From Limnohabitans sp. (GTDB lineage Bacteria > Planctomycetota > Phycisphaerae > Phycisphaerales > SM1A02), in NCBI GenBank assembly GCA_030054275.1, contig JASGCF010000129.1:1-8588 (forward strand): a DNA stretch of 8,588 bases. The letters are read 5' to 3'. The notes under the pieces were generated by a model. The model ran no database searches. It saw nothing but the letters and a program-made list of their open reading frames with translations, and had not been told where the DNA came from. Each line of letters opens with the position of its first letter. Within the stretch, counting starts at the first letter, position 1. This document shows positions 1 to 7,211 of the stretch, piece after piece. The translations under genes were made by a program, and so were the position numbers.

Positions 1-5
1 GCACC

Positions 6-1850
6 ATGACAGCGCACGGTCACGCAGCGAAGCCAGCCATCGATCTCTCGAAACTGCGATTCATTCTCGCGACCGATTGTGGTTCGACCACCACCAAGGC
101 AATTTTGATTGAAAAGGTCGGCAATTCATGGCGGCAGACACAGCGCGCAGAAGCGCCCACAACCGTCGAAGAGCCCTTTGCAGATGTCACGATCGGCGTG
201 TCGAATGCGCTGACCGAAATCGGTGAGCTCGCAGGGCGGCGATTTATCGCAGACGACGGCACGATCATTCGTCGCACCAATGCGGATGACGCGCAAGGCT
301 GCGATATCTACATTTCTACTTCGTCTGCAGGCGGTGGATTGCAGATGGTTGTTGCAGGCGTTGTCGCGCAAATGACGGCAGCGAGTGCGAAGCGCGCGGC
401 ACTCGGCGCAGGTGCGATTGTGATGGACACCATCGCGTCGAACGACAAGCGGAAGCCATTCGAGCGTATTCAGCGTATTCGCGAATTGCGCCCAGACATG
501 GTGTTGATTTCGGGTGGTACTGATGGCGGCAATGTGCAGCAAGTCGTGCAGATTGCAGAGCAGATCGCGCCAGCGAAACCGCGTCCGCGATTTGGTGGCG
601 AGTACGAATTGCCTGTGATTTTCGCAGGAAACAAAGAGGCCGCGCCACAAGTGCGAGCCATCTTTGGTGCGAAAGGCGAAAAGGGCTTTGATCTTTCGGT
701 GGTCGACAACATTCGTCCAACGCTTGAAGAAGAGAATCTTGGGCCAGCGCGTGACCGCATTCACGATGTGTTTCTTGAGCATGTGATGGCGCACGCACCT
801 GGATATGACCGCTTGATCGCGTGGAGTGATGCGCCCATCATGCCGACGCCGGGTGCTGTGGGTGACATTCTGCAACGCATCGCAGAGCGTGATCGCTTGA
901 ATGCGGTCTGCGTTGATATCGGTGGCGCAACCACCGATGTTTTCAGCGTCTTTGGCGGCACTTTCAATCGCACGGTGAGCGCCAATCTTGGAATGAGTTA
1001 CTCGATCTCGAATGTGTGCGCAGAGGCGGGCATGGACAATGTTCTGCGCTGGGTGCATGTGGCGATGGATGAGCGCGAGCTTCGAAATCGTGTGAAAAAC
1101 AAGATGATTCGTCCAACCACCATTCCGCAAACGGCGGAAGCGTTGGTGTTCGAACAAGCGGTGGCGCGCGAGGCGCTGCGACTGGCCTACATCCAGCACA
1201 AAGAATTTGCCACGACCTTGAAGGGTGTGCAGCAACAGCGCACTGTTGGAGATTTGTTCTCGCAATCAACCGGTGGCGGTTCGATTGTGGATGACATGCA
1301 ACTTGATTTGCTTGTCGCATCGGGCGGCGTCCTAAGTCATGCTCCAAAAATGGAGCAGACGGCCGCGATGCTGGTGGATAGTTTCGAGCCGCAAGGCTTC
1401 ACGCAACTTGCGAAGGACTCGATCTTCATGATGCCGCACCTCGGTGTTCTTGCGAGTGTGCATGCGGATGCTGCGATGGAAGTATTCGAGCGTGATTGCT
1501 TGGTGCGACTGGGTTGGTCTGTCGCTGCCAAGGGCACTGGAAAGTGGGGCAAGCGCTGCTTCTCGTATCAGGTGTCGGGTGCTGTGCAGGCCTCTGGAAC
1601 ATTGGCATGCGGCGATGTTGCGCTTGTGCGCGTTGCACCTGAGCAAGAAGTGGAAGTGGTGGTCGAGCCTGCAAGCGGATTCGATCTTGGTGCTGGCTCA
1701 GGAAAGCGCATTGCACGACGCGTGAAGGGTGGAACTGTGGGCATTCTCTTTGATGCGCGTGGGCGACCGTTGACGCTTCCAGAGAGCGCAGCAGATCGAC
1801 GGGCAGCCGTGGCGCGTTGGGCGCAGGCGTGGGGCGTGTTGAGTTCGTAA
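6..1850 (+). CDS. GlmL/MutL-family ASKHA ATPase with C-terminal extension
   Basis: 614 aa, soluble, no signal peptide. It has the phosphate-binding and adenosine motifs of the ASKHA (actin/hexokinase/Hsp70) fold: phosphate-1 ATDCGSTTTKAILIE at residues 22-36, phosphate-2 VCVDIGGATTDVFSV at 301-315, and adenosine motif LLVASGGVLSHAP at 435-447. Gly-rich segments STSSAGGG (104-111) and ISGGTDGG (168-175) fit the GlmL/MutL family, known as the accessory or reactivating ATPase of B12-dependent glutamate mutase. Family members I recall from clostridia are near 460 aa; this one is about 150 aa longer, mostly in a beta-rich C-terminal part (about 505-595, with GGTVGILFDARGRPL at 575-589). No mutase subunit gene is nearby; the following genes encode a barrel-sandwich protein and membrane proteins, so a role in glutamate mutase is doubtful. 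ATP binding is a strong prediction; the partner is unknown. The ATG lies 6 bases into the window, so an upstream start cannot be excluded. Confidence 0.88.
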   Translation: MTAHGHAAKPAIDLSKLRFILATDCGSTTTKAILIEKVGNSWRQTQRAEAPTTVEEPFADVTIGVSNALTEIGELAGRRFIADDGTIIRRTNADDAQGCDIYISTSSAGGGLQMVVAGVVAQMTAASAKRAALGAGAIVMDTIASNDKRKPFERIQRIRELRPDMVLISGGTDGGNVQQVVQIAEQIAPAKPRPRFGGEYELPVIFAGNKEAAPQVRAIFGAKGEKGFDLSVVDNIRPTLEEENLGPARDRIHDVFLEHVMAHAPGYDRLIAWSDAPIMPTPGAVGDILQRIAERDRLNAVCVDIGGATTDVFSVFGGTFNRTVSANLGMSYSISNVCAEAGMDNVLRWVHVAMDERELRNRVKNKMIRPTTIPQTAEALVFEQAVAREALRLAYIQHKEFATTLKGVQQQRTVGDLFSQSTGGGSIVDDMQLDLLVASGGVLSHAPKMEQTAAMLVDSFEPQGFTQLAKDSIFMMPHLGVLASVHADAAMEVFERDCLVRLGWSVAAKGTGKWGKRCFSYQVSGAVQASGTLACGDVALVRVAPEQEVEVVVEPASGFDLGAGSGKRIARRVKGGTVGILFDARGRPLTLPESAADRRAAVARWAQAWGVLSS

Positions 1851-1856
1851 AGACAT

Positions 1857-1866
1857 GAAGGTGAGG
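1857..1866 (+). promoter_or_regulatory. Ribosome binding site of gene 2, decides its start
   Basis: A purine-rich GAAGGTGAGG lies about 9 bases before the ATG at 1876. The upstream in-frame ATG at 1855 has no Shine-Dalgarno-like sequence before it, so the start at 1876 (protein MAKAYTPG...) is preferred over the one seven codons earlier. Confidence 0.6.
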
Positions 1867-1875
1867 TATAGACCG

Positions 1876-3003
1876 ATGGCGAAGGCATATACGCCAGGAC
1901 TCAAGGTTTCCGCGCGCACGACCTATCGCGCTCGTCGTCAATTGCCTGTGACGGGTGATGTGCTTGTGACCGTTGGCGCTCGCGTGTGCGCGCGCGACAC
2001 AGTTGCACGAACATCGATCGATGGCGATGTGACACCGGTGCCGCTTGCCTCGCTCTTGTCGGTTCCAGCGAGTGATGTTCCGTCGCTCTTGTTGGTCAAG
2101 CAAGGCGACACTGTGCAGCAAGGAACAATCATCGCACGCACGAAAGGTATCTTCGGATTTGGCAAGAAAGAACTTGCTTCTCCAGCAGCAGGAACCGTCG
2201 AAAGTGTGAGCGCAACAACAGGTCAGATGATGCTGCGCGGCGCACCGATTCCAGTCGAAGTGAAGGCATACATCGACGGCACAGTGATCGAAGTGATGCC
2301 TGGCGAAGGCGCAGTGATTGAGACAGACGCCGTCTTCATTCAAGGCATCCTTGGGGTTGGAGGCGAAACGGTCGGTCCACTTCGGATCGCAACGCCGAAC
2401 GCACAGACTTCGCTTGAAGCGCGACATATCCAAGCCGATATGCGAGGCACTGTTGTCGTTGGTGGCGCGCGTATCACGGCGGAAGCTGTTCGTGCCGCGC
2501 GTGATGCAGGTGTTGCAGCGATTGTGTCGGGCGGCATCGACGACGCAGACTTGCGCGATGTGCTTGGCTACGACCTCGGTGTTGCAATCACAGGCGCTGA
2601 GAAGATCGGTATCACCATCATCATCACCGAAGGATTTGGTGATATTGCGATGGCATCGCGTACTTTCGCGCTCTTCCAATCGTTTGAAGGGCGCGAAGCA
2701 AGTGTGCACGGTGCGACGCAGATTCGCGCGGGCGTGATGCGACCGGAGATTGTGATTTCGCGACACGCGGACGATGCACGACCGAGTCAGAGCGCGCGTC
2801 CCGAGGAAGGTGCACTTGATCTTGGAACGCAGGTGCGCTTGATTCGCGATCCATACTTCGGTTTGCTTGGCACTGTGGCCGCGCTTCCTACGGAGCCAGC
2901 TGTGCTTGGCTCTGGTTCGAAAGCGCGCGTCTTGGAAGTGCAACTCGACGACGGTTCTCGCGTGGTGGTGCCGCGCGCGAACATTGAATTGATTGAGATG
3001 TGA
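1876..3003 (+). CDS. Barrel-sandwich-like and KOW-like beta-rich protein of unknown function
   Basis: 375 aa from the chosen ATG. It is soluble, with no signal peptide or TM helix. Residues 18-170 are rich in short strands and turns of the barrel-sandwich (biotinyl/lipoyl or RnfC-like) kind: VKQGDTVQQGTIIART (74-89), then SPAAGTVESVSATTGQ (102-117), then IDGTVIEVMPGEGAVIET (133-150). No lipoyl- or biotin-type lysine motif is evident, so this is probably a structural fold and not a carrier. Residues 190-300 look alpha/beta, with VVGGARITAEAVRAARDAG at 194-212 and IVSGG at 216-220. Residues 315-372 resemble a KOW/NusG-like barrel: GTQVRLIRDPYFGLLGTV, then VQLDDGSRVVVPRANIELIE. The gene starts 25 nt after gene 1, so it is probably co-translated and may be the ATPase's direct partner. 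I know no assigned function. An alternative start is 1855. Confidence 0.82.
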   Translation: MAKAYTPGLKVSARTTYRARRQLPVTGDVLVTVGARVCARDTVARTSIDGDVTPVPLASLLSVPASDVPSLLLVKQGDTVQQGTIIARTKGIFGFGKKELASPAAGTVESVSATTGQMMLRGAPIPVEVKAYIDGTVIEVMPGEGAVIETDAVFIQGILGVGGETVGPLRIATPNAQTSLEARHIQADMRGTVVVGGARITAEAVRAARDAGVAAIVSGGIDDADLRDVLGYDLGVAITGAEKIGITIIITEGFGDIAMASRTFALFQSFEGREASVHGATQIRAGVMRPEIVISRHADDARPSQSARPEEGALDLGTQVRLIRDPYFGLLGTVAALPTEPAVLGSGSKARVLEVQLDDGSRVVVPRANIELIEM

Positions 3004-3030
3004 AGTGTGTGATTCGATGGCGATGTCTGT

Positions 3031-3037
3031 GGAGGTG
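3031..3037 (+). promoter_or_regulatory. Ribosome binding site of gene 3, supports a GTG start
   Basis: GGAGGTG is the best Shine-Dalgarno match in this junction. Its GGAGG core ends 5 bases before GTG at 3041. The earlier in-frame ATGs (2993, 3017, 3023) have no comparable site, and ATG 3056 is about 20 bases away. Confidence 0.55.
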
Positions 3038-3040
3038 TCT

Positions 3041-4345
3041 GTGATCACAGGTCCGATGATTCGATCAAAGCGCTCCGTTCACATGTTGGCCACGCAGGCA
3101 GCGTTTGTGGCTGCGTGGGGTTGTCTATGGTCGATGACCTTGCCATGTGCGATGGCTTCGCCCATGCCTCCTGCTGCGGAAAATGTGCGTCTGAGTGATG
3201 TTCCCGATGACGCTGGCGGCGCGCTTCTTCTTCAGTGGACGACACCGGCGCTTGAAGCGAGCAATGGCGTGGTGATCGAACGCAGTGCCACTGCGAAGGA
3301 GATCGCGAAGGATCCGAACGCAACATGGATTGAGGTCGAGCGACTTGGTAAGTTGGCGGTTCTTGCGAAGGAAGGCTCATACACACTCAAGGGAGTTTCG
3401 AACAGCGAAGACACGCGCGTTCGTGTCGCCATTCTTGGGGTCGATGGCGAGTTGGCTGAGTTCGTCGAGTCGAAGCCAGCGCGACCACTTGCAAGTTTCT
3501 ACGCGTGGAAGCGAACCCCGCTGTTGTTGGTCGTAGGCTTTGTGTCGCTTGCCGTGTTGGTGTGGGTTGCGCTCGCGCGACGCGGTGTTTCGACGCGCAT
3601 TCGACGGATTGCTGCGCTTGACGCGGTGGACGAAGCAGTAGGTCGCGCAACAGAGATGGGCCGCGCTGTCTTGTTCGTTCCTGGCATTCAGGACATGAAC
3701 GATATTCAGACCATTGCTGGATTGACGGTGCTCGGTCGTGTGGCGCGCACTGCTGCTGAGTACGACGCGCGACTTGAAGTTCCAACCTGTCGGTCGATTG
3801 TGATGACGGCAGCGCGTGAAACGGTGCAATCTGCGCATCAAGCAGTGGGCCGCCCCGAGACATACTCGGAGGGCGCCATCAATTACATCACCGACGAGCA
3901 GTTTGGCTATGTCGCCTATCTCGCAGGGCACATGACACGCGAGAAGCCAGCAGCGTGCTTTTACATGGGCGCGTTCTACGCAGAGAGTTTGGTGCTCGCC
4001 GAGAATGGAAACTCGATTGGCGCGATTCAGATCGCTGGTACAGCCGAGCCATCACAGTTGCCATTCTTCGTGGCAGCATGCGACTACACACTCATCGGCG
4101 AAGAGTTTTTTGCGGCAAGCGCGTACCTCTCTGGCGAGCGTGATCAACTGGGGAGTATCAAAGGTCAGGATGTTGGGAAAGCCCTTGCACTCGCGGCCAT
4201 CGTGGTGGGATGCGTGTGCGCGACCGTTGCAGTGATCTTCCCGACAGGATCTGTGTCGGACATGGCCGGCACGATTTTTGGTGTGACACAGTCGTTCTTT
4301 GATGGGTCCCTTGGAAGTTCTGGTGGAGGTTCTGGTGGAGGCTGA
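3041..4345 (+). CDS. DUF6754-type membrane protein with FN3-like outer domain
   Basis: 434 aa from GTG 3041. Residues 1-40 look like a signal peptide: basic RSKR, a hydrophobic stretch (MLATQAAFVAAWGCLW), then a likely cleavage site in CAMAS. Residues 46-150 are beta-rich and fibronectin type III-like (LLLQWTTPAL, then VRVAILGVDGE). A TM helix spans about 159-179, followed by basic ARRGVSTRIRR, so the next domain should be cytoplasmic. Residues 190-365 match my memory of DUF6754: LDAVDEAVGRATEMGRAVLF, PGIQDMNDIQTIAGL, ITDEQFGYVAYLAG, KPAACFYMGAFYAESL, and GAIQIAGTAEPSQLPFFVAA followed by CDYTLIGEE. A second TM helix covers about 381-400, and the end is a flexible Gly/Ser tail. Function is unknown; the conserved acidic and small-residue motifs suggest ligand binding or subunit contact. 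The cytoplasmic domain is the natural docking site for genes 1 and 2 (inference). The start could also be 2993, 3017, 3023 or 3056. Confidence 0.82.
   Translation: MITGPMIRSKRSVHMLATQAAFVAAWGCLWSMTLPCAMASPMPPAAENVRLSDVPDDAGGALLLQWTTPALEASNGVVIERSATAKEIAKDPNATWIEVERLGKLAVLAKEGSYTLKGVSNSEDTRVRVAILGVDGELAEFVESKPARPLASFYAWKRTPLLLVVGFVSLAVLVWVALARRGVSTRIRRIAALDAVDEAVGRATEMGRAVLFVPGIQDMNDIQTIAGLTVLGRVARTAAEYDARLEVPTCRSIVMTAARETVQSAHQAVGRPETYSEGAINYITDEQFGYVAYLAGHMTREKPAACFYMGAFYAESLVLAENGNSIGAIQIAGTAEPSQLPFFVAACDYTLIGEEFFAASAYLSGERDQLGSIKGQDVGKALALAAIVVGCVCATVAVIFPTGSVSDMAGTIFGVTQSFFDGSLGSSGGGSGGG
4317..4340 (+). repeat. Two tandem 12-bp units encoding the Gly/Ser tail
   Basis: GTTCTGGTGGAG occurs twice back to back (4317-4328 and 4329-4340). 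In frame it encodes most of the SSGGGSGGG end of gene 3. The second copy also supplies the GGAGG (4337-4341) that lies 7 bases before the ATG of gene 4, so the same bases serve as protein tail and ribosome binding site. Confidence 0.75.
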
Positions 4346-4348
4346 TTC

Positions 4349-5050
4349 ATGCTGAAACGGGTCATTCCGCTTGTCATTCTTTCGGCGAGCGGGCTCATTC
4401 TCATCTTGTCGTATTTCTCGCCTATTACCGAGAGTTTGAGCGAAACGGTTGTCTCGTGGTTCAACATTCTTGCGGGCGTTGCGTTCGTACTTGGTGCAGG
4501 CAACTTGCTCGCTGTGAACCTTGAGAAGATCTCATCACGGCGGCCGGGCTGGGCCTACGCAGCCATCACGCTTGTGAGTTTCTGTGTGATGTTGATTGCA
4601 GGACTGGTGAAGTGGGGCGCTGTTCCGAACGCAGATCACCCGAATGTACATCTCGCGGGAAGTCAAGATTCGACTCAAGCCGCATATGGATGGGCGTACG
4701 AGTATGTGTTGTCGCCGCTCACAGCGACCATGTTTGGGCTCCTTGCGTTCTATGTGGCGAGCGCTGCGTTTCGCGCATTTCGAGCAAAGAACTTTGAGGC
4801 CATTCTCTTACTCGGTACAGCGTTCATCATTCTCTTGGTGCAGATCGCACTAGGCGCGATGTTGACCGACTGGATTCCTGCGAATAGCGCATTTGCGTTC
4901 CTGCGCGCAGAATCGATCAAGGCGATCGTGACCGAAACATTCCAAACTGCAGGTATGCGCGCCATCATGATTGGTATCGCGCTTGGCACTGCTGCAACAA
5001 GTTTGCGTCTCATTCTTGGGATTGACCGCGCCGCGCTCGCGAAAGACTGA
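4349..5050 (+). CDS. Six-TM integral membrane protein, unknown function
   Basis: 233 aa, almost entirely hydrophobic. Predicted TM helices are at about 5-23, 37-57, 69-89, 117-141, 150-172 and 201-223. Basic residues fall after helices 2 (EKISSRR), 4 (FRAFRAK) and 6 (DRAALAKD) and in the N-terminal MLKR, so both ends are predicted cytoplasmic. The outer loops are 90-116 (with the sequence NADHPNVHLAGSQDSTQ) and 173-200 (TDWIPANSAFAFLR). I see no transporter signature I can name and no heme-ligand or catalytic motif. The start codon lies 3 nt after the stop of gene 3 with a good GGAGG at 4337-4341, which implies coupled translation. It is probably a membrane subunit of the same complex; an unrelated small permease would be the alternative. 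Confidence 0.82.
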   Translation: MLKRVIPLVILSASGLILILSYFSPITESLSETVVSWFNILAGVAFVLGAGNLLAVNLEKISSRRPGWAYAAITLVSFCVMLIAGLVKWGAVPNADHPNVHLAGSQDSTQAAYGWAYEYVLSPLTATMFGLLAFYVASAAFRAFRAKNFEAILLLGTAFIILLVQIALGAMLTDWIPANSAFAFLRAESIKAIVTETFQTAGMRAIMIGIALGTAATSLRLILGIDRAALAKD

Positions 5051-5079
5051 GCGGAACACACCGAACCTGACGCTGCACC

Positions 5080-5988
5080 ATGCATGAGCGACACGAACAA
5101 CTTCCCACAGGCCTTCGCGGGTTCTTGATCCGCATGGGCCGCATCGACAGGCGATGGATTTATCTCGCCGTTGCAATCTCTATCAGCGTGCCCATGCTGG
5201 CGGGGCTTCGATTTCCCGAAGTACCGGGTCGCATGGCAACGGCGACCTTCGACGCCATTGAAACTGTGCCTGCAGGTTCGCGGGTTCTGATTTCCTACGA
5301 CTTTGATCCGGCGAGCGCTGCGGAACTTGAACCGATGGCAAACGCGATGCTGCATCACTGCGCGTCGAAAGGACATCGCATTGTGCTGATGGCTTTATGG
5401 CCGCTTGGAAAGCAACTCGCAGACGACGCTGTGCGCGACATCTTGCTTGAGTTCCATCCCGAGAAGGTTGAAGGTGTGGACTATGTGCAACTCGGCTTCA
5501 AAACTGGCAATGAAGGTGTGATCAAACTCATGTCGACGGCTGTTGCTGAGGCGTACAGCGCCGACGCGAAGGGCACTCCGCTTGCGGGTCTTCCCATCAT
5601 GGAGGGCGTCCGCACGGTGGGTGATTTCGATTTGGTGGTGAGTGTTTCCGGTGGAACTCCCGGATCGAAGGAGTGGGTGCAATACGCAGACGGCGCCATG
5701 CCGGAAGCATTTACCTTCGTGACCGGTACGACAGGAGTGCAGGCAAGCCAGTTGCTTCCGTACTACCCGAAGCAGATGGAAGGGATGTTGATCGCGATCA
5801 AGGGTGCTGCTGAGTACGAAATGTTGGTGACGAGCAAGTACCCCGTCGATCATGCAGACGACCGCTTGAGTCTTGGGCGCAAGCGCATGGGCCCGCAGTT
5901 TGTTGCCCACCTCTTGATCATTGGACTCATCGTGTTAGGGAATGCGGCCATGATCGCTGGGCGCGGCGTGAAAGGTGGTCGCCGATGA
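5080..5988 (+). CDS. Membrane-anchored alpha/beta-domain protein, two TM helices
   Basis: 302 aa. The N-terminal 26 residues are basic (ending RIDRRW), followed by a TM helix at about 27-43. Residues 55-260 form a soluble domain with alternating strands and helices: SRVLISYDFDPASAAELEPM (67-86), CASKGHRIVLMALWP (94-108), VDYVQLGFKTG (133-143), FDLVVSVSGGTPGSKEWV (183-200), then TFVTGTTGVQASQLLPYY (212-229). A second TM helix at 274-293 precedes basic GRGVKGGRR. The positive-inside rule places the domain outside the cytoplasm. The fold recalls Rossmann-like or GldG/IFT52-like domains, but I cannot assign it. The spacing to gene 4 is 29 nt and the ribosome binding site is weak; the stop overlaps the next start by 4 nt. 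An in-frame ATG at 5134 (M19) is a possible alternative start and would keep the TM helix. Confidence 0.8.
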   Translation: MHERHEQLPTGLRGFLIRMGRIDRRWIYLAVAISISVPMLAGLRFPEVPGRMATATFDAIETVPAGSRVLISYDFDPASAAELEPMANAMLHHCASKGHRIVLMALWPLGKQLADDAVRDILLEFHPEKVEGVDYVQLGFKTGNEGVIKLMSTAVAEAYSADAKGTPLAGLPIMEGVRTVGDFDLVVSVSGGTPGSKEWVQYADGAMPEAFTFVTGTTGVQASQLLPYYPKQMEGMLIAIKGAAEYEMLVTSKYPVDHADDRLSLGRKRMGPQFVAHLLIIGLIVLGNAAMIAGRGVKGGRR

Positions 5989-7211
5989 ACACACGCGATG
6001 CAAACACGCAAGTCTCGAAGAAGAACGACACGCTGATATGGATTTCGCTCCTTGTCTTTGGCATTGTTGGCATTGCGGTCGGCAAGTTTTTCAAGCCAGC
6101 ACCGATGGCAGAGGCGTATGTTGCCGTGACAACACATGCGCGTGTGCTTGCAGAGGTTGTAGGTTCTGAGGTCGCAGCAGTCGACGGCAAGCCAGCAACT
6201 CCTGCAACGCGTGTTTGGGTTGAGTCGGACGATCCGCAACTTCGAGCAGGAACGCTTCGAATAGTTGAAGGCGTCGAGCCCATTGTTTGGGATGAGCGAT
6301 CGAAGTTGGGTGCGAAGAACGCGCGCGATGCAATGGCCGCGGCTGGAGTCAAGGCCGAAGAATTGTCGCAGCCGATCAATCCGACTGGACTTTCCAAAGA
6401 AGAATTCGAGAAGCGCGAGTCTGCTCGGTTGGCAGAGCTCACGGAACTCGAGAAGACGCGCATCGTTCCGAGCCTGCGTGACTCGCTTGGGATTTGGTTC
6501 GCAGCGCTTTTGACGCTCGGCATTCTGTCGTTCTTAGTGCGGGACAATCCTTTCTACAAAATTGCAGAGTCGATTCTCATTGGCGTCTCTGCTGCATATT
6601 GGATGCTCGTTGCGTACTGGAGCACTCTTGTTCCTGATCTCTTCGCAAAGTTGGCGCCCGATCTGGTGCGCGCGACGATGCTGCCGAGCCTGCAAGTTTC
6701 GGAGCATCCATCGAGAGACTTCGTGCTCGCACTCATTCCGTTGTCATTGGCGTTGATGTTGCTGTGGCGACTTGCTCCGCGTGGTGGTTGGATCGCTGTG
6801 TGGCCGCTTGCTGTGGTGATTGGCACTTTCGCCGGCATGCGACTGACCGCATCGATTGAAGCCGACTTCATGGCGCAGATTGCAGCCACCATGCAGCCGG
6901 TCGTTGTCCTCAAAAGTGACCCTGTTCTGGGTGATGTTGGGTTGGGTGATGTTGCGAGCAACACTCCTTCGGTTTCGCTTGACATCGGCGGAACGCTGCT
7001 TGCGATCTTTGGTGTCGTTGGCGTGGTGACAGTGCTCGTGTACTTCTTCTTCTCGCTTGAACAGAAGGGCGTGGTTGGAAAGACGGCGCGAGTTGGCGTT
7101 TGGTATCTGATGATCACCTTTGGTGCTGCGTTCGGACTCACTGTGATGGGTCGTATCACGCTGCTCGCAGAGCGCTTCTCGTTTCTCTTCTATGACTGGC
7201 TTGGCTTGTGA
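5985..7211 (+). CDS. Seven-TM membrane protein with large outer loop
   Basis: 408 aa. TM helices are predicted at about 17-36, 167-185, 192-212, 245-262, 268-287, 333-356 and 367-388. Basic residues (SKK before helix 1, R186, WRLAPR at 261-266, KGVVGKTAR at 361-369) place the N terminus inside and the 40-165 segment outside. That segment has a beta-rich first half and a charged helical second half (LSKEEFEKRESARLAELTEL at 136-155), which may be a short coiled coil. The C terminus GRITLLAERFSFLFYDWLGL is amphipathic and dense in aromatics, probably lying along the membrane or in a subunit contact. No catalytic motif is recognised. The start ATG overlaps the stop of gene 5 (ATGA), with AAGGTGG at 5972-5978 as ribosome binding site, so the two are almost surely co-translated and probably partners. 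Confidence 0.84.
   Translation: MNTRDANTQVSKKNDTLIWISLLVFGIVGIAVGKFFKPAPMAEAYVAVTTHARVLAEVVGSEVAAVDGKPATPATRVWVESDDPQLRAGTLRIVEGVEPIVWDERSKLGAKNARDAMAAAGVKAEELSQPINPTGLSKEEFEKRESARLAELTELEKTRIVPSLRDSLGIWFAALLTLGILSFLVRDNPFYKIAESILIGVSAAYWMLVAYWSTLVPDLFAKLAPDLVRATMLPSLQVSEHPSRDFVLALIPLSLALMLLWRLAPRGGWIAVWPLAVVIGTFAGMRLTASIEADFMAQIAATMQPVVVLKSDPVLGDVGLGDVASNTPSVSLDIGGTLLAIFGVVGVVTVLVYFFFSLEQKGVVGKTARVGVWYLMITFGAAFGLTVMGRITLLAERFSFLFYDWLGL
6928..6954 (+). repeat. Short direct repeat, 12 bp at 15-bp period, inside gene 6
   Basis: TGGGTGATGTTG occurs at 6928-6939 and again at 6943-6954. It encodes the LGDVGLGDV part of the outer loop between TM helices 5 and 6, so it reads as a small duplication in a tolerant loop. 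Confidence 0.5.

Noticed and set aside
126..1265. 379-codon open frame on the minus strand
   Set aside because: It lies wholly antisense to the ATPase gene and has a His/Arg/Cys-rich composition without recognisable motifs, as expected for a shadow frame.
1426..3048. Long 540-codon open frame on the minus strand
   Set aside because: It is antisense to genes 1 and 2, its protein is overloaded with Arg, His and Cys, it shows no domain, and the plus-strand frames hold clear family motifs.
3039..3050. Perfect 12-bp palindrome CTGTGATCACAG over the start of gene 3
   Set aside because: About two such palindromes are expected by chance in a window this long, there is no loop for a hairpin, and the half-site spacing does not fit a CRP site.
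3140..3165. Possible lipoprotein signal at the TLPCAMAS site of gene 3
   Set aside because: The residues before the cysteine (T-L-P) do not fit a lipobox, and AMAS gives an ordinary signal peptidase I site.
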